Source: JBCDGZ01 sp038750655
GTDB taxonomy: Bacteria > Bacteroidota > Bacteroidia > Chitinophagales > Saprospiraceae
Assembly: GCA_038750655.1 (NCBI GenBank)
Contig: JBCDGZ010000048.1
Coordinates: forward strand, 1 to 49,096
Reading direction: 5' to 3'
Length of the DNA stretch: 49,096 nucleotides
Both the position numbers and the translations under genes were made by a program. Within the stretch, counting starts at the first letter, position 1, and the number at the start of each line of letters is the position of its first letter. Positions 34,863 through 44,375 of the stretch are shown in pieces. The notes under the pieces were generated by a model that was given only the letters and a program-made list of their open reading frames with translations, did no database searches and was not told where the DNA came from.

Positions 34863-35855
34863 TTGAGACTGATCCTTTTATACTTCCTGCTCCTGCTTCC
34901 CTGCGCCTGTAGTGCACAGCTTCAGCCTCCGCCCAAGCTGGCCTTTCTACAACCTGCGGATACCTTCCACAAGGGCCGCTTTTGGACCAGCGCCATCACC
35001 GGCGGCATCGTCTATGGCAGTGTGGTAGTAGGCCTCAATGAGCTTTGGTACGCCGACTACCCCCGCACCAGCTTCCAGTTCTTCGACGATCGAGGAGAAT
35101 GGAATGATATGGATAAATACGGCCACCTCTTCACCACCTACTTCGAAAGCCGCTGGAGCTACACTGGCGCCCGCTGGGCGGGTATCGAACGGCGCAAAGC
35201 CATCTGGCTAGGCGCTTCGCTGGGTATGCTCTACCAAACTACCGTCGAAATGCTCGACGCCTTCTCCGAAGAATGGGGCTTCTCCATCGCCGATATGGCC
35301 TACAATACCCTCGGCGCAGCCGTCTTTGTTTCCCAGGAATTCATCTGGCAGGAGCAGCGCATCGTGCTCAAAGTCTCCTCCAACCCGCTCTCCTACCCCA
35401 ATACGCCCATCGCCTCTGATAGCGGCCAGGACAACTACCCCCTCAGCCAACGCGCCGAAGAGCTGTTCGGTGGCTCCTACCCCGCCTCCTTCCTCAAGGA
35501 CTACAATGCCATGACCATCTGGGCTTCGGCCAACCTCCGCTCTTTTATGCCCAATAAAAAGCACAGCAAGCTCCCTCCCTGGCTCAACGTAGCCGTCGGC
35601 GTCGGCGCAGGCAACATGTACGGCGGCTTTGCCAACCAATGGGAGGAAGACGGAGAGACTTACCGCCTCGACGACGACCTCTACCCCCGCTACCGCCAAT
35701 TCTATCTCTCTCTCGACATTGACCTTACCCGTATCAAGACCAAAAGCCATTTCCTCAAAACCCTATTCGGCCTTGTGAATGTAATCAAGATTCCTGCGCC
35801 TACTTTTGAGGTGAATACCTTGGGGCAGGTGCGGTTTCATCCGATTTATTTTTAG
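34863..35855 (+). CDS. DUF2279 (YfiM-like) exported protein
   Basis: A 330-residue exported protein; the signal peptide is LLYFLLLLPCACSAQ, and the Cys residues might make it a lipoprotein. The DUF2279 region covers about 30-180: GRFWTSAITGGIVYGSVVVG, LNELWYADYP, NDMDKYGHLFTTYFESR, and GFSIADMAYNTLGAAVF. The remainder is soluble with a beta-rich tail (LPPWLNVAVGVGAGNMYGGF, LSLDIDLTRI). The family is conserved in Bacteroidota and probably envelope-associated; no biochemical role is established. Followed by a complex inverted-repeat element. Confidence 0.87.
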   Translation: MRLILLYFLLLLPCACSAQLQPPPKLAFLQPADTFHKGRFWTSAITGGIVYGSVVVGLNELWYADYPRTSFQFFDDRGEWNDMDKYGHLFTTYFESRWSYTGARWAGIERRKAIWLGASLGMLYQTTVEMLDAFSEEWGFSIADMAYNTLGAAVFVSQEFIWQEQRIVLKVSSNPLSYPNTPIASDSGQDNYPLSQRAEELFGGSYPASFLKDYNAMTIWASANLRSFMPNKKHSKLPPWLNVAVGVGAGNMYGGFANQWEEDGETYRLDDDLYPRYRQFYLSLDIDLTRIKTKSHFLKTLFGLVNVIKIPAPTFEVNTLGQVRFHPIYF

Positions 35856-35971
35856 CGCCTTTGGCGCTTTGGGGTGGACGATCGACGGTAGACGGACCTC
35901 TATCGTTTTTCCGTCTACTGTCTACCATAGCACCAAAGGTGCCGACCGTCCACCAGAGCGCCAAAGGCGCC
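35855..35971. repeat. compound inverted-repeat element
   Basis: Outer arms 35855-35880 and 35947-35971 are near-perfect reverse complements of about 25 bases. Inside are GTAGACGGA and TCCGTCTAC as a second pair. Three short self-complementary units of the form GCGCC-TTT-GGCGC or its complement occur at 35855-35867, 35930-35942 (GCACCAAAGGTGC) and 35958-35970. It starts on the DUF2279 stop codon. The transcript should fold into a long cruciform-like hairpin; it may be a REP/MITE-like element used as a terminator. Confidence 0.7.
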
Positions 35972-36022
35972 ACATCAACTTTTTATTGCTATAAAAAACT
36001 ATAATATTCAAAAAATCTTCAT

Positions 36023-36030
36023 TATATTTG
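36023..36030 (+). promoter_or_regulatory. candidate -7 box for the M43 protease gene
   Basis: TATATTTG matches TAnnTTTG, 31 bases before the ATG. The -33 region is AT-rich without a clear TTG. Confidence 0.35.
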
Positions 36031-36060
36031 GAATAGAGAAAACTATCCCATAAACGTACG

Positions 36061-37368
36061 ATGAGAAAGCAAACAAGCCAAGTAATACTACTTACTGTCA
36101 TTGCTGTTACAGCAATCTATGGACAAAATCCACCTTTACAATCTTGTTATTTTGATGCCTGGGCGCATAGTGTCCAGGCCCATCAGCCTGCCGCCTACGC
36201 GGCTTATGAGGCGCTGTACGAGCGAGCAGTCGTGCAGTCTGCGCAGCCGGAGGCGCGTAGTGGTAAGCCTGATTATACCATTCCCGTAGTGGTGCACAAC
36301 CTCTGGCGGGAGGAACAGGAATACCTTTCGGAAGAGCGCATTTTGAGCCAGATTGAGGTCTTGAACCGCGATTTTGGGCGGAGGAATGCTGATACGACGG
36401 AGCTGCGCGCTGTTTTTGGGGATTGGGTAGGACGGCCCAATATTGCCTTTGAACTGGAGCATATTGTACGCGTAAATACCGATACCAGCTTTCGGCTGGA
36501 CTTCAACTGGGCGAATTTCCAGCTCCAATACCCGGATTATATCAAACAATCGGCTCGGGGTGGAAGTGATGCCTGGGATACAGAACGCTACCTCAATATT
36601 TGGGTGGGGAATATTGAAGACGATGCCCTCTTTGGCTATGCCTACCCCCCTTCGGGCTTTGCCGAGTGGCCAACGAATCTACAACCTCCGGCCCCCGAGC
36701 TGGACGGTGTAGTCGTCCATTACAAAGCCTTCGGCGCGACTCCACCGCCCATCCAGCAAGGCCACGGCCAGCTCTACCAGCCACTGGGGCGGACCGCCAC
36801 CCACGAAGTCGGCCACTACCTTGGCCTGCAACACCCCTGGGGCCTCGACCCGCTCAACCTAGACTGCCTCAGCGACGATGGGCTAGAGGATACGCCGCTG
36901 ACGCAGGGCTACCAGCCCTTTCGCTGTGATCATACCAAAAACAGCTGTGTAGACCATCCTGTAGACTGGCCGGATATGATCGAAAATTTTATGGATTATT
37001 CTGATGAAGCTTGCAAAAATACCTTCACCGCTCGTCAAGTCCAGCTGATGCATTATGTGCTGGATAACTATCGACCACAGTTACGCAAAAAGTCCGTAAA
37101 CATCAGCGATCGCTCTCCCCTACGGGTCTATCCCAACCCTACTCGCGGCCGTTTGCAGGTCTTCGTCAACCCCGAAAAACCAGAAGATTACCGACTGCGC
37201 ATCATCAGCAGTAGCAGCAAAGTAATTTCGCTGCCCGTCTCCTCCTATCCAGAGAGCAACTTCGCACATTACCAATTGAACCTCAGTAGCCTCCCCAACG
37301 GTGTCTACTTCGTTGAATTTACATCAGAGCGGCGGCGGCTGAGCCAAAAAGTCTTGCTGATGAGGTAG
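36061..37368 (+). CDS. secreted M43 (pappalysin-type) zinc metalloprotease with T9SS type A sorting domain
   Basis: A 435-residue exported protease. The signal peptide ends near residue 21 (AIYGQ). The zinc site is HEVGHYLGLQH, giving ligands His248, His252, His258 and catalytic Glu249, the extended HExxHxxGxxH metzincin motif. The downstream NFMDYSDEACKNTFT is the Met-turn region typical of M43. Upstream RYLNIWVGNIEDDALFGYAY and the Cys pairs fit cytophagalysin/ulilysin-like members. From about 355 lies a sorting domain (LRVYPNPTRGRLQV, LSSLPNGVYFVEFTSE, QKVLLMR). It should cut extracellular proteins outside the outer membrane. Confidence 0.93.
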   Translation: MRKQTSQVILLTVIAVTAIYGQNPPLQSCYFDAWAHSVQAHQPAAYAAYEALYERAVVQSAQPEARSGKPDYTIPVVVHNLWREEQEYLSEERILSQIEVLNRDFGRRNADTTELRAVFGDWVGRPNIAFELEHIVRVNTDTSFRLDFNWANFQLQYPDYIKQSARGGSDAWDTERYLNIWVGNIEDDALFGYAYPPSGFAEWPTNLQPPAPELDGVVVHYKAFGATPPPIQQGHGQLYQPLGRTATHEVGHYLGLQHPWGLDPLNLDCLSDDGLEDTPLTQGYQPFRCDHTKNSCVDHPVDWPDMIENFMDYSDEACKNTFTARQVQLMHYVLDNYRPQLRKKSVNISDRSPLRVYPNPTRGRLQVFVNPEKPEDYRLRIISSSSKVISLPVSSYPESNFAHYQLNLSSLPNGVYFVEFTSERRRLSQKVLLMR

Positions 37369-37376
37369 ATAGGGGA

Positions 37377-37943
37377 TTAAGAAACAGGATTTTTCCTCTT
37401 ACTAAAGCGGCGTTTCAAGCTGCGAAAGCGCTTGGGGCCATACCACAGCCAGAATCCACTAACGATAAGGACGAGCAGGCCAATACCCAAAAAATTCATA
37501 GAGATTAATTTGAACAGGTCGCTGATAATGGAACCATCGTGCAGGGCCTCAATCCAGTCCGAATGGCGGCGAGCGATGGAAAGCACCTCTCCGCTTTTTC
37601 CGTCAATTTGCACCTCCCAATGCTGGTTTTTGAAGAGCACCTTAACAATACCTTTAGAAGGACGAACATCAAGGCGATTGATGGGGTTGTCGGCTTGCTC
37701 GGGCTGGGCCTGTGCCAGGGCAGCAGTCGCTTTGGCCGCCAGTTGATCGAGCGATTGCCATTCGGTAAGCTGCTTGCTTTGCCCTTTTTGGGTGGGGGGC
37801 TGAATAATGTCAACATCCTTTTTTAAGGCCAGCAAAATTCCGGTAAGCGCACTGATAACCAGCAGGATAGCCAGACTTAAGCCCAGATAGCGGTGGAATT
37901 TGCGAAATTCTCTCAGCACTTTGATATATCGCTTAGAAATCAA
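37377..37943 (-). CDS. PepSY-associated membrane protein
   Basis: A 188-residue protein. One membrane helix lies near 20-40 (LGLSLAILLVISALTGILLAL), a periplasmic PepSY-like domain at about 50-140 (INRLDVRPSKGIVKVLFKNQ, WEVQIDGKSGEVLSIARRHS) and a second helix at about 148-168 (LGIGLLVLIVSGFWLWYGP) with a basic tail. The layout matches the PepSY_TM family often linked to iron reduction or uptake in Bacteroidota. No iron gene is adjacent. Convergent with the M43 gene, 8 bases apart. Confidence 0.85.
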   Translation of the reverse strand: MISKRYIKVLREFRKFHRYLGLSLAILLVISALTGILLALKKDVDIIQPPTQKGQSKQLTEWQSLDQLAAKATAALAQAQPEQADNPINRLDVRPSKGIVKVLFKNQHWEVQIDGKSGEVLSIARRHSDWIEALHDGSIISDLFKLISMNFLGIGLLVLIVSGFWLWYGPKRFRSLKRRFSKRKNPVS

Positions 37944-38057
37944 ATACGGACACTATTTTTAGAAGGACGTAAGTATACGAAACTAATGAAGTAAAGCATA
38001 CCATTAGAATTAATTATTTACCTTTAAATAAATATCCTACTGATCGCAAAAGAGCTT

Positions 38058-38972
38058 ATGAAACTATTACAACAGCCCTCTTTTCTATTCTGTTTAATCG
38101 CTAGTTTTCTTTTTCTGCTACTTGGTGTCAATACGCAAGCTCAAGAACTCAAAGCGTATAATTTTAACGATACAGCGGCTATCCACATTGTCACGATGAA
38201 AACAGGCACTGTAATGCGCGGTAAAGTTATCCAGATCGTCGATAAAGACTATATCATTTTCGAATTTCAAGGCAAAAAGTTTCAGCTGAGCTTAAAGAAT
38301 ATTGTACGAATTGATGTCACCGGCCCCGACCCCAACAGTGCCATTACGCAGCATTATCCCTATCAAGGACGCGTCCGTCCCGGCCCTCGAAGCGAAAATA
38401 TCTTTTTTAGTACGACTGGCTTTTCTCTAAGTAAAGGAGAACGAGAACTACTGGTGCAAATACCGGCATTTACGGGGCTATTTTCGATGGAATGGGGGCT
38501 AGGAAGAGGCTGGTCCGTGACGACTGGTTATGTGTTTCCGAGTGTATTCTTTTTTAAGACCAAAGGGGTCAAGACGCTCACTTCTGGCTTAAGTGTGGGC
38601 GGTGGAGCAGTGATACTCAGTCCGATCACTTTCCCGGAAGAGACCTTATTTTCTCCCTACGGCATCCTGACGCTGGGCAATAGACGCAACTATTTCAACA
38701 TCAATTTGGGGCCAGCCTTTGCGCTTTCAGAGTCAACTGGGATTTTTTTACTTTCTCCGGGTTTCCATTTATCACTGGGCGATCGATTTCGCTTAGCTGG
38801 TGAGACCTATCTTTTTCTTGATGAAGGAGAAATCTATTCTACCTATCTGCTCACCACTTTGGGTTGGTCCAAAAAGCATTGGGGCTTTGATTTTGGCATC
38901 ATCAATCTATCCGAAGATGTTGCCGATGGTTTTGGTCCACTCCCCTACATCAGCTTCAACTATCGCTTTTGA
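38058..38972 (+). CDS. exported protein, probable outer-membrane beta-barrel
   Basis: A 304-residue protein with a signal peptide (about 1-32, ending NTQAQ). Residues about 48-90 form a small beta domain (TMKTGTVMRGKVIQIVDKDY, IIFEFQGKKFQLSLKNIVRI), seen N-terminally in other Bacteroidota envelope proteins. The remainder (about 120-304) shows alternating amphipathic strands with Gly/aromatic turns and ends in an aromatic, ISFNYRF, the usual C-terminal signal of an outer-membrane barrel. No specific family recognised. Its TGA directly abuts the TAA of the convergent M14 gene with no base between. Confidence 0.75.
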   Translation: MKLLQQPSFLFCLIASFLFLLLGVNTQAQELKAYNFNDTAAIHIVTMKTGTVMRGKVIQIVDKDYIIFEFQGKKFQLSLKNIVRIDVTGPDPNSAITQHYPYQGRVRPGPRSENIFFSTTGFSLSKGERELLVQIPAFTGLFSMEWGLGRGWSVTTGYVFPSVFFFKTKGVKTLTSGLSVGGGAVILSPITFPEETLFSPYGILTLGNRRNYFNINLGPAFALSESTGIFLLSPGFHLSLGDRFRLAGETYLFLDEGEIYSTYLLTTLGWSKKHWGFDFGIINLSEDVADGFGPLPYISFNYRF

Positions 38973-41516
38973 TTATTGTACCAAAAAGACTGCATTGCTG
39001 AACAAAAACTTACCGTTCTCCCAAAAGCCTCGGAACAGCGGATTATCCACCATGTAGATCACTTGTCCACGGCCCATGCTTTGCACACCAAAAACCGTCG
39101 TTTCTGTCATCCGCTCTTTGACCTTACTCCCCGCAAAACCGATAACTAAAGGATTTTCATCAATATGGCCGACATTCCAGGTATTCTTCAGGTGTTTGTA
39201 AGCCCGACCCGTTGTTTTTATAGAAAAATAATAATCTGGCAGGCCAAAGCCCAGTGGGTGACTATTGTCCATCTTGAGCTTGTAGATCGCTCCGGGGGTA
39301 CTATTGCTGATCGAACGGCGCTCTCGCCCGCTGTAGTGATTGAGTCGGCTGCTCAGCGCCTCGTTTTCTCTCGCCTTTTTGGCCTCACTTTTCTCCCCAT
39401 CGGTAGCGTATTTTTTCAGGGTAAACCCACTTTTGTCTTCCAGCAAGGATAAGGCACTGCCTACAGCAATCAGCCGGCCTCCGTCTCTGATCCAGGCCTT
39501 AATCTCGTCCAGCTCATCCGAAGAAATGGTCCGACTATAAAACCCATCGGTCATAATCAGCACATTGTAGTTGCTAAGTAGTTTACTGTTAAAATCCTTG
39601 GCATCAATGATACTCAAAGGATAATCCAGGTCTTGCTCAAAGTAATGCCAAACTTGACCGAAGGAATTCACAGAGACTGACTCACCAGAAAGCGCCAGGA
39701 CTTTGGCCTTTTTCAGTAAGCGCATCTTCTCCGATCCAAAGTCGGGTCCCCACTTGGAAAATCCAGTGCTGACGGAGATGAGTTCTTTATCGAACTGCTT
39801 GGCGATGCCGCTGATCGTCGCCTCTAGCTGATCCCCGAGAGGCTTGTTGTCGGCGCGGGTGATGAGCAGGGTGCCGGCATTGTAGCGTTGCCCCTCGATT
39901 TCGAAAGGCAGCGAAGCGCAGCGCAGCTGAACCCCCGCCTGCATCAGGCTACCCAGCAGACGAGCGTCGTCCAGCGACTCCCAGCGGAACAGCCAGGTAT
40001 AGGGCGTTCCTTGGGGTGATGGTGCAGCCTTGCTAGGGAGGGTGAAGCCCGGTTGGTTATCAATCTTCTGGGTCAGGGCGTAAGCCTCTAAGCCGTAGGC
40101 GTAAGGAAGCGACCAAGCGGTGATGTCATAAGTCAACGAATCACTCAAGTAGGTCTCCGGCTCGAATAGCACCTGCACCAGCACAGACATCGGCTGATAA
40201 GCACTGATGAGAAGATCGCCCTTCTCGACATTTACCGATTCCTCTTTTCCCGTATCGTAAACATAGGCCGTGTGGCGCCCTGGCTTCTCCACCGTACCGT
40301 ACTGAATGCCATTGCGGTCTAGCAGCTCCACCAAAGCCTTGATGCGATCATTCGAGTTACTTTGCTTGATCACGTAGGAGCGATAAGTGCCCACCGGATT
40401 GGAATTGGATTTCTTGAAATAGGCATCAAAATGCTCATTCAGCCGACGGGCATTCTTCGCACTCACTTCTACAGTGGAGAGGGCCGCTACTACATGATGC
40501 TCAATGCGATCGATCAGCTTGAGGGTATCGCCATTTTCCATATCGATGGCCCGCCCGGCGCGGCTATGCCCACCTTGCTCATAAGTCATGCCGATGGCTC
40601 CGTTGAAAGTCGGATAGGTATCGCCGTAGCTGGGATAAAACAGGTCAAAGACTTCGCGGGTGAAGTACAGCCAGCCTTTTTCATCAAAGTAGCGGCTGTG
40701 GTTTTTCCCAACCTCCATCTGAAACTCGCCTTGCCAGTCGGTGATAAACTGATGGTAAGGGGCGGCGGCGGGAGCGAAGTAGTAAGGATCGTTGTGGTAC
40801 ATTTCGTGGAAGTCTACATGTACATGAGGCATCCATCGGTGGTATTGTTTGATGCGTTGTTGGGTTTCAACCTGGGTTTGCCAGGCCCAGTCGCGGTTGA
40901 GATCAAAGAGGTAGTGATTGACGCGCCCGCCGGGCCAAGGCTCATTGTGCTCTCGGACGGAGGGGTTGGGGTCGATGACTTTATTACTGACATTGCGATA
41001 CCAGTGGGTATAGCGGGAGTAGCCGTCGGGGTTGAGGCAGGGATCGAAGAGGACAACGGCGTTTTTCAGCCATTCGCCGGTGCGGGCATTGGCGGGATTG
41101 GCCAGTTCGTAGACGGAGGCCAGGGCGCTTTCGGGCACACCAGCCTCATTGCCGTGAACGCCGAAGCTAAGCCAAACGACAGCTATATCGTCGTTTTTTG
41201 CGGCATTAGAGTTGCTCAGGCCAGTGCGACTCAGATGAGCCTGGCGAATGTCCTCGATGCGGCTGAGATTCTCAGGTGTAGATATGGTTGCCAAAAGCAG
41301 GGGACGCCCCTGGCTGGTTTTTCCGTATTCCAGCAAGGTCATCCGATTACTATTTTCCGCTACGTGGGAAAAATAATCCGCCAACAGGTGATGCGGCGTA
41401 AAGTGTTCACCAAGTTTATGCGGTAAAAATTGATCGGGAGACTTTAGGTTTTGTGCAGATACAAACGTTTGAATCAGTAAGAAAGTCAGGATAAAGGAAA
41501 ATCGCCTTTTGAACAT
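38973..41516 (-). CDS. M14 family zinc carboxypeptidase with C-terminal GATase-like domain
   Basis: About 847 residues from the ATG at 41516, which places MFKRRFSFILTFLLIQTF and SAQ as the signal peptide; in-frame ATGs at 41528 and 41561 add residues before it. The M14 catalytic domain shows the first zinc pair in FGVHGNEAGVPES, NPDGYSRYTHWYRN, DLNRDWAWQTQ, the third ligand in HVDFHEMYH and the probable catalytic Glu in MTYEQGGHS. A C-terminal region (about residues 620-847) resembles a class I glutaminase-like fold (VLIMTDGFYS, IRDGGRLIAVGSALSLL). It removes C-terminal residues or processes envelope peptides; substrate unknown. It lies 59 bases downstream of metF on the same strand. Confidence 0.9.
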   Translation of the reverse strand: MFKRRFSFILTFLLIQTFVSAQNLKSPDQFLPHKLGEHFTPHHLLADYFSHVAENSNRMTLLEYGKTSQGRPLLLATISTPENLSRIEDIRQAHLSRTGLSNSNAAKNDDIAVVWLSFGVHGNEAGVPESALASVYELANPANARTGEWLKNAVVLFDPCLNPDGYSRYTHWYRNVSNKVIDPNPSVREHNEPWPGGRVNHYLFDLNRDWAWQTQVETQQRIKQYHRWMPHVHVDFHEMYHNDPYYFAPAAAPYHQFITDWQGEFQMEVGKNHSRYFDEKGWLYFTREVFDLFYPSYGDTYPTFNGAIGMTYEQGGHSRAGRAIDMENGDTLKLIDRIEHHVVAALSTVEVSAKNARRLNEHFDAYFKKSNSNPVGTYRSYVIKQSNSNDRIKALVELLDRNGIQYGTVEKPGRHTAYVYDTGKEESVNVEKGDLLISAYQPMSVLVQVLFEPETYLSDSLTYDITAWSLPYAYGLEAYALTQKIDNQPGFTLPSKAAPSPQGTPYTWLFRWESLDDARLLGSLMQAGVQLRCASLPFEIEGQRYNAGTLLITRADNKPLGDQLEATISGIAKQFDKELISVSTGFSKWGPDFGSEKMRLLKKAKVLALSGESVSVNSFGQVWHYFEQDLDYPLSIIDAKDFNSKLLSNYNVLIMTDGFYSRTISSDELDEIKAWIRDGGRLIAVGSALSLLEDKSGFTLKKYATDGEKSEAKKARENEALSSRLNHYSGRERRSISNSTPGAIYKLKMDNSHPLGFGLPDYYFSIKTTGRAYKHLKNTWNVGHIDENPLVIGFAGSKVKERMTETTVFGVQSMGRGQVIYMVDNPLFRGFWENGKFLFSNAVFLVQ

Positions 41517-41575
41517 ATAAATTGACATTGAAATTTGCGTAATTCCCGTCAAGATACTCAAAAATCAGGTTTTGC

Positions 41576-42532
41576 CTAGTATACCGCCTCCGCAATTCGT
41601 CGGATCGTCTTCGTATCTCCCATTGTGTAGTAGTGCAAACATGGAGCACCAGCGGCTTTCAATTCCTTAGACTGCTGGATACACCACTCTACCCCCACCT
41701 CCTTCATCGCCTCTTTATCTTTAGCAGCCATAAGCGCCTTAACCAGGGCCTCCGGCATATCGACGTGGAACAGTCGGGGCAAGGCGTTGAGCTGATAGCC
41801 TTTGGTTATGGGTTTCAAGCCTGGAACGATGGGTACATTAATGCCGATTTTCCGACAGGCCTCAACATAGTCGAAATACTTTTGGTTGTCAAAAAACATC
41901 TGAGTAACGATGTAATCACCACCCGCATCGATTTTTTCTTTGGTGAAGTTGAGATCAGTATGCAGATTGGGGGATTCAAAGTGCTTCTCAGGATAGCCTG
42001 CAACGCCGATACAAAAATCCGTTTTGGAGCCATTCTCGATGTTCTTATCCAAATACACCCCCTTATTCATATTGACCACCTGCTTAATCAAATCCAGTGC
42101 ATAGACATTTCCTCCTTCTTCGGGAATAAATTTTCCGTCGAATTTTCGAGCATCCCCCCGGATAGCCAGGACATTGTTGATATTGAGAAAATTGAGGTCG
42201 ATCAAAGCATTTTCGGTATCTTCCTTGGTAAATCCACCGCAGATCAGATGGGGAACGGCATCGATGCCATAGCGGTGCATGATGGAGGCACAAATCCCCA
42301 CAGTACCGGGGCGCTTACGTATAGCGGTTTTTTCGTAATAACCACTATCGCGCTGTTTATAAATGAATTCTTCCCGATGATAGGTGACATCCACAAAAGG
42401 TGGCTTGAATTCCATGAGCGGATCAAGTACGTCAAAAATGGCTTTCATTCCACCGCCCTTAAGCGGAGGCAGTACTTCAAACGAAATTAGGGTTTGGCCT
42501 TTGGCCTTTTCTAGGTATTCCGTAACTTTCAT
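41576..42532 (-). CDS. metF: 5,10-methylenetetrahydrofolate reductase
   Basis: A 318-residue flavoenzyme that reduces methylene-THF to methyl-THF for methionine synthesis. Seen directly: SFEVLPPLKGGG (with the catalytic Glu in FE), FVDVTYHREEF, GTVGICASIMHRYGIDAVPH, NNVLAIRGDAR, GVAGYPEKHFESPN, DYIVTQMFFDN, VPIVPGLKPITK and CLHYYTMGDT. The length is normal for bacterial MetF (about 290-320). The M14 gene follows in the same direction. No riboswitch was recognised upstream, though the AT-rich 183-bp leader carries TAGTTTTG on the minus strand, a possible -7 box. Confidence 0.96.
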   Translation of the reverse strand: MKVTEYLEKAKGQTLISFEVLPPLKGGGMKAIFDVLDPLMEFKPPFVDVTYHREEFIYKQRDSGYYEKTAIRKRPGTVGICASIMHRYGIDAVPHLICGGFTKEDTENALIDLNFLNINNVLAIRGDARKFDGKFIPEEGGNVYALDLIKQVVNMNKGVYLDKNIENGSKTDFCIGVAGYPEKHFESPNLHTDLNFTKEKIDAGGDYIVTQMFFDNQKYFDYVEACRKIGINVPIVPGLKPITKGYQLNALPRLFHVDMPEALVKALMAAKDKEAMKEVGVEWCIQQSKELKAAGAPCLHYYTMGDTKTIRRIAEAVY

Positions 42533-42781
42533 TTCACTATCTTATTCAATTTGATTCCTGAATAAACCTCCTACTGTGAGCTATTTATCTGAGAACGACT
42601 TATTTTTGCAACAAAACTACAAATTACGACCAACTCTCGATCTTGTTTGTCATAATACTTCAATAATTTAGTCCAAGTGGCGATTCACTATTAAAAGATT
42701 AAAATCCGGCTTCTTATGACAGGTTTGCGCCAATTGTTCAGTAAATATACAGGTGCCCTTCGCAGCTTTAAGTTGATCTAC

Positions 42782-43699
42782 ATGATCAATAACCTATTTA
42801 ACCAAAAGAAGTTGCAGCACAATAAGGCCTTATATAAAAAATATGGTATTCGCAAAAGCATCTTTGGGCCGATAGGCAGCCGGGATTTGAAAGGCAAGGT
42901 GCAGGAGCAGCCTTGGCTAGATCGTCCTCAGGGGCGTGAGGCGCTGCGAGCGCATCCCTACTTTGCGACTTTGGAGGAGGAGCTGCAACAGCAACTGCTG
43001 CAATTTACTGACCAGGGCTACATGATTCTTCGGGGCTTTTATTCCGAGGAAGAGGTGGAGCAATTAAATGGAACGGTCGATCAGCTGCTAGAGGCACAGA
43101 AAGCCAATTACAACTACACGGGTCGAAAAATCATGGATGCCTTCCGGGCTTCTCCCCTCGTCGATCAGCAGTTTTTCCGCAACCCCCGGCTGCTGGAGCT
43201 GCTGGAATTCACAATGGGCCGCAAGATCGTTCCCTTCCAAACCATCAATTTCACCCAGGGCAGCGAGCAACGCGCGCATTCCGATTCCATCCATATGACC
43301 ACCGAACCTGAAGGCTATTTGATCGCCTCCTGGACCGCCCTCGAAGATATTGACGAAAATTCTGGTCCCCTGTTTTACTATCCGGGCAGTCATCAGATGC
43401 CCTACGTTACCTGCCAGGATTATCAATCGGGCAATACCCAATGGACGATTGGTGATGAAAGTTATAAGCGTTATGAGGATAAGATTGAGGCTATTTTGGC
43501 CGAAAAGACTTTTGAGAAGCAGTATTTCCTGGCCAAAAAGGGAGATGTACTGATTTGGCACGCCAATCTATTGCACGGCGGCAGTCCGATCAAGGATGAG
43601 CGTACGACGCGCAAGAGCATGGTAGCCCATTACTTTTGCGAAGGGGTCATCTGCTACCACGAAATCTCGCAGCGGCCTGCCTTATTGGAGTTGGAATAA
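42782..43699 (+). CDS. phytanoyl-CoA dioxygenase (PhyH) family Fe(II)/2-oxoglutarate oxygenase
   Basis: About 305 residues from the ATG at 42782; an in-frame ATG at 42716 adds 22. The jelly-roll oxygenase signature is the iron triad His166-x-Asp168 (QRAHSDSIHM) and a distal His, probably His265 (LIWHANLLHGG), with Arg277 (TTRKS) as 2-oxoglutarate anchor. GYMILRGFYSEEEVEQL at the N-terminus is typical of PhyH. It likely hydroxylates a small molecule or lipid; the substrate cannot be inferred. It converges on the following gene, with 2 bases between stop codons. Confidence 0.9.
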   Translation: MINNLFNQKKLQHNKALYKKYGIRKSIFGPIGSRDLKGKVQEQPWLDRPQGREALRAHPYFATLEEELQQQLLQFTDQGYMILRGFYSEEEVEQLNGTVDQLLEAQKANYNYTGRKIMDAFRASPLVDQQFFRNPRLLELLEFTMGRKIVPFQTINFTQGSEQRAHSDSIHMTTEPEGYLIASWTALEDIDENSGPLFYYPGSHQMPYVTCQDYQSGNTQWTIGDESYKRYEDKIEAILAEKTFEKQYFLAKKGDVLIWHANLLHGGSPIKDERTTRKSMVAHYFCEGVICYHEISQRPALLELE

Positions 43700-43701
43700 G
43701 C

Positions 43702-44361
43702 TTAGTTCTTTTTCTTCTTCTTCTTAAAGTCTCCTCGCTTCCAGGCATCGAAGAATTGCTTCCAGGAAACGGGATTGAAGATATTCATCGGTGGTACTTG
43801 TCCGATATAGTAGGAGTTACGAGCTTGCTGACGTAGGTAGAAATCGGCATTTTCGTTACCATCGGTAGCTACAATCTCGCGGCCTCGGGCCAAAACATCA
43901 GCCGCCAAATTCTCCATAGCGCGCTCTTGCATCTCTCTGGTGACGTCCATTGCCAGAAATTCCAGTTTAAAATGCTCTCTACTTGGCCAGGGGAATACAA
44001 TGGTCTCTGGTAGATTGAAAGTATCCTGACTCATCAGCTGTACCAAAGAATAGCGATCATCTCTCAAGCTATCAGGAATGGTGACCTTTACCGTTTTGTA
44101 ACCAATGGCAGAGAAAACGATGGTATCCTTTCGCTCTACAACGATGGTGAAAAAACCATTGAAATCAGAGTAAGTTCCTCGATTTTTTCCTTTGACCAGC
44201 ACGTTGGTGTAAGGAACAGGTTGCAGCAATTCATTACTTCCATCCAATACCATACCTGAGAACTGAACGAGGTTGGAGTCCGATTGCTCAGATTGTGCGA
44301 TCAATGAGGTAGCAGTAAACAAGAAAAGCAAGGCGAGCAAGAGCTGATATTGGAATTTCAT
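43702..44361 (-). CDS. exported carboxypeptidase-regulatory-like domain protein
   Basis: A 219-residue protein with a signal peptide (1-22, ending SLIAQ). Residues about 33-115 form a CarboxypepD_reg-like beta-sandwich (VQFSGMVLDGSNELLQPV, GTYSDFNGFFTIVVERKDTI, VFSAIGYKTVKVTI), the domain found at the N-terminus of TonB-dependent receptors but here alone. The C-terminal part is helical and polar, with a Lys-rich end (FKKKKKKN). Probably periplasmic or envelope-associated. A 20-bp perfect palindrome lies 15 bases upstream of the start and may control it. Confidence 0.85.
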   Translation of the reverse strand: MKFQYQLLLALLFLFTATSLIAQSEQSDSNLVQFSGMVLDGSNELLQPVPYTNVLVKGKNRGTYSDFNGFFTIVVERKDTIVFSAIGYKTVKVTIPDSLRDDRYSLVQLMSQDTFNLPETIVFPWPSREHFKLEFLAMDVTREMQERAMENLAADVLARGREIVATDGNENADFYLRQQARNSYYIGQVPPMNIFNPVSWKQFFDAWKRGDFKKKKKKN

Positions 44362-44375
44362 TGTAGTTCTTTATT

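Noticed and set aside
38970..38975. Abutting stop codons of convergent genes as a possible assembly or annotation fault
   Set aside because: Both reading frames are intact and end naturally; tight convergent packing also occurs at 43699/43702.
40362..41426. 354-codon plus-strand open frame
   Set aside because: It lies wholly opposite the M14 carboxypeptidase, whose catalytic motifs are clear; its sequence is a mirror of that gene's codon pattern.
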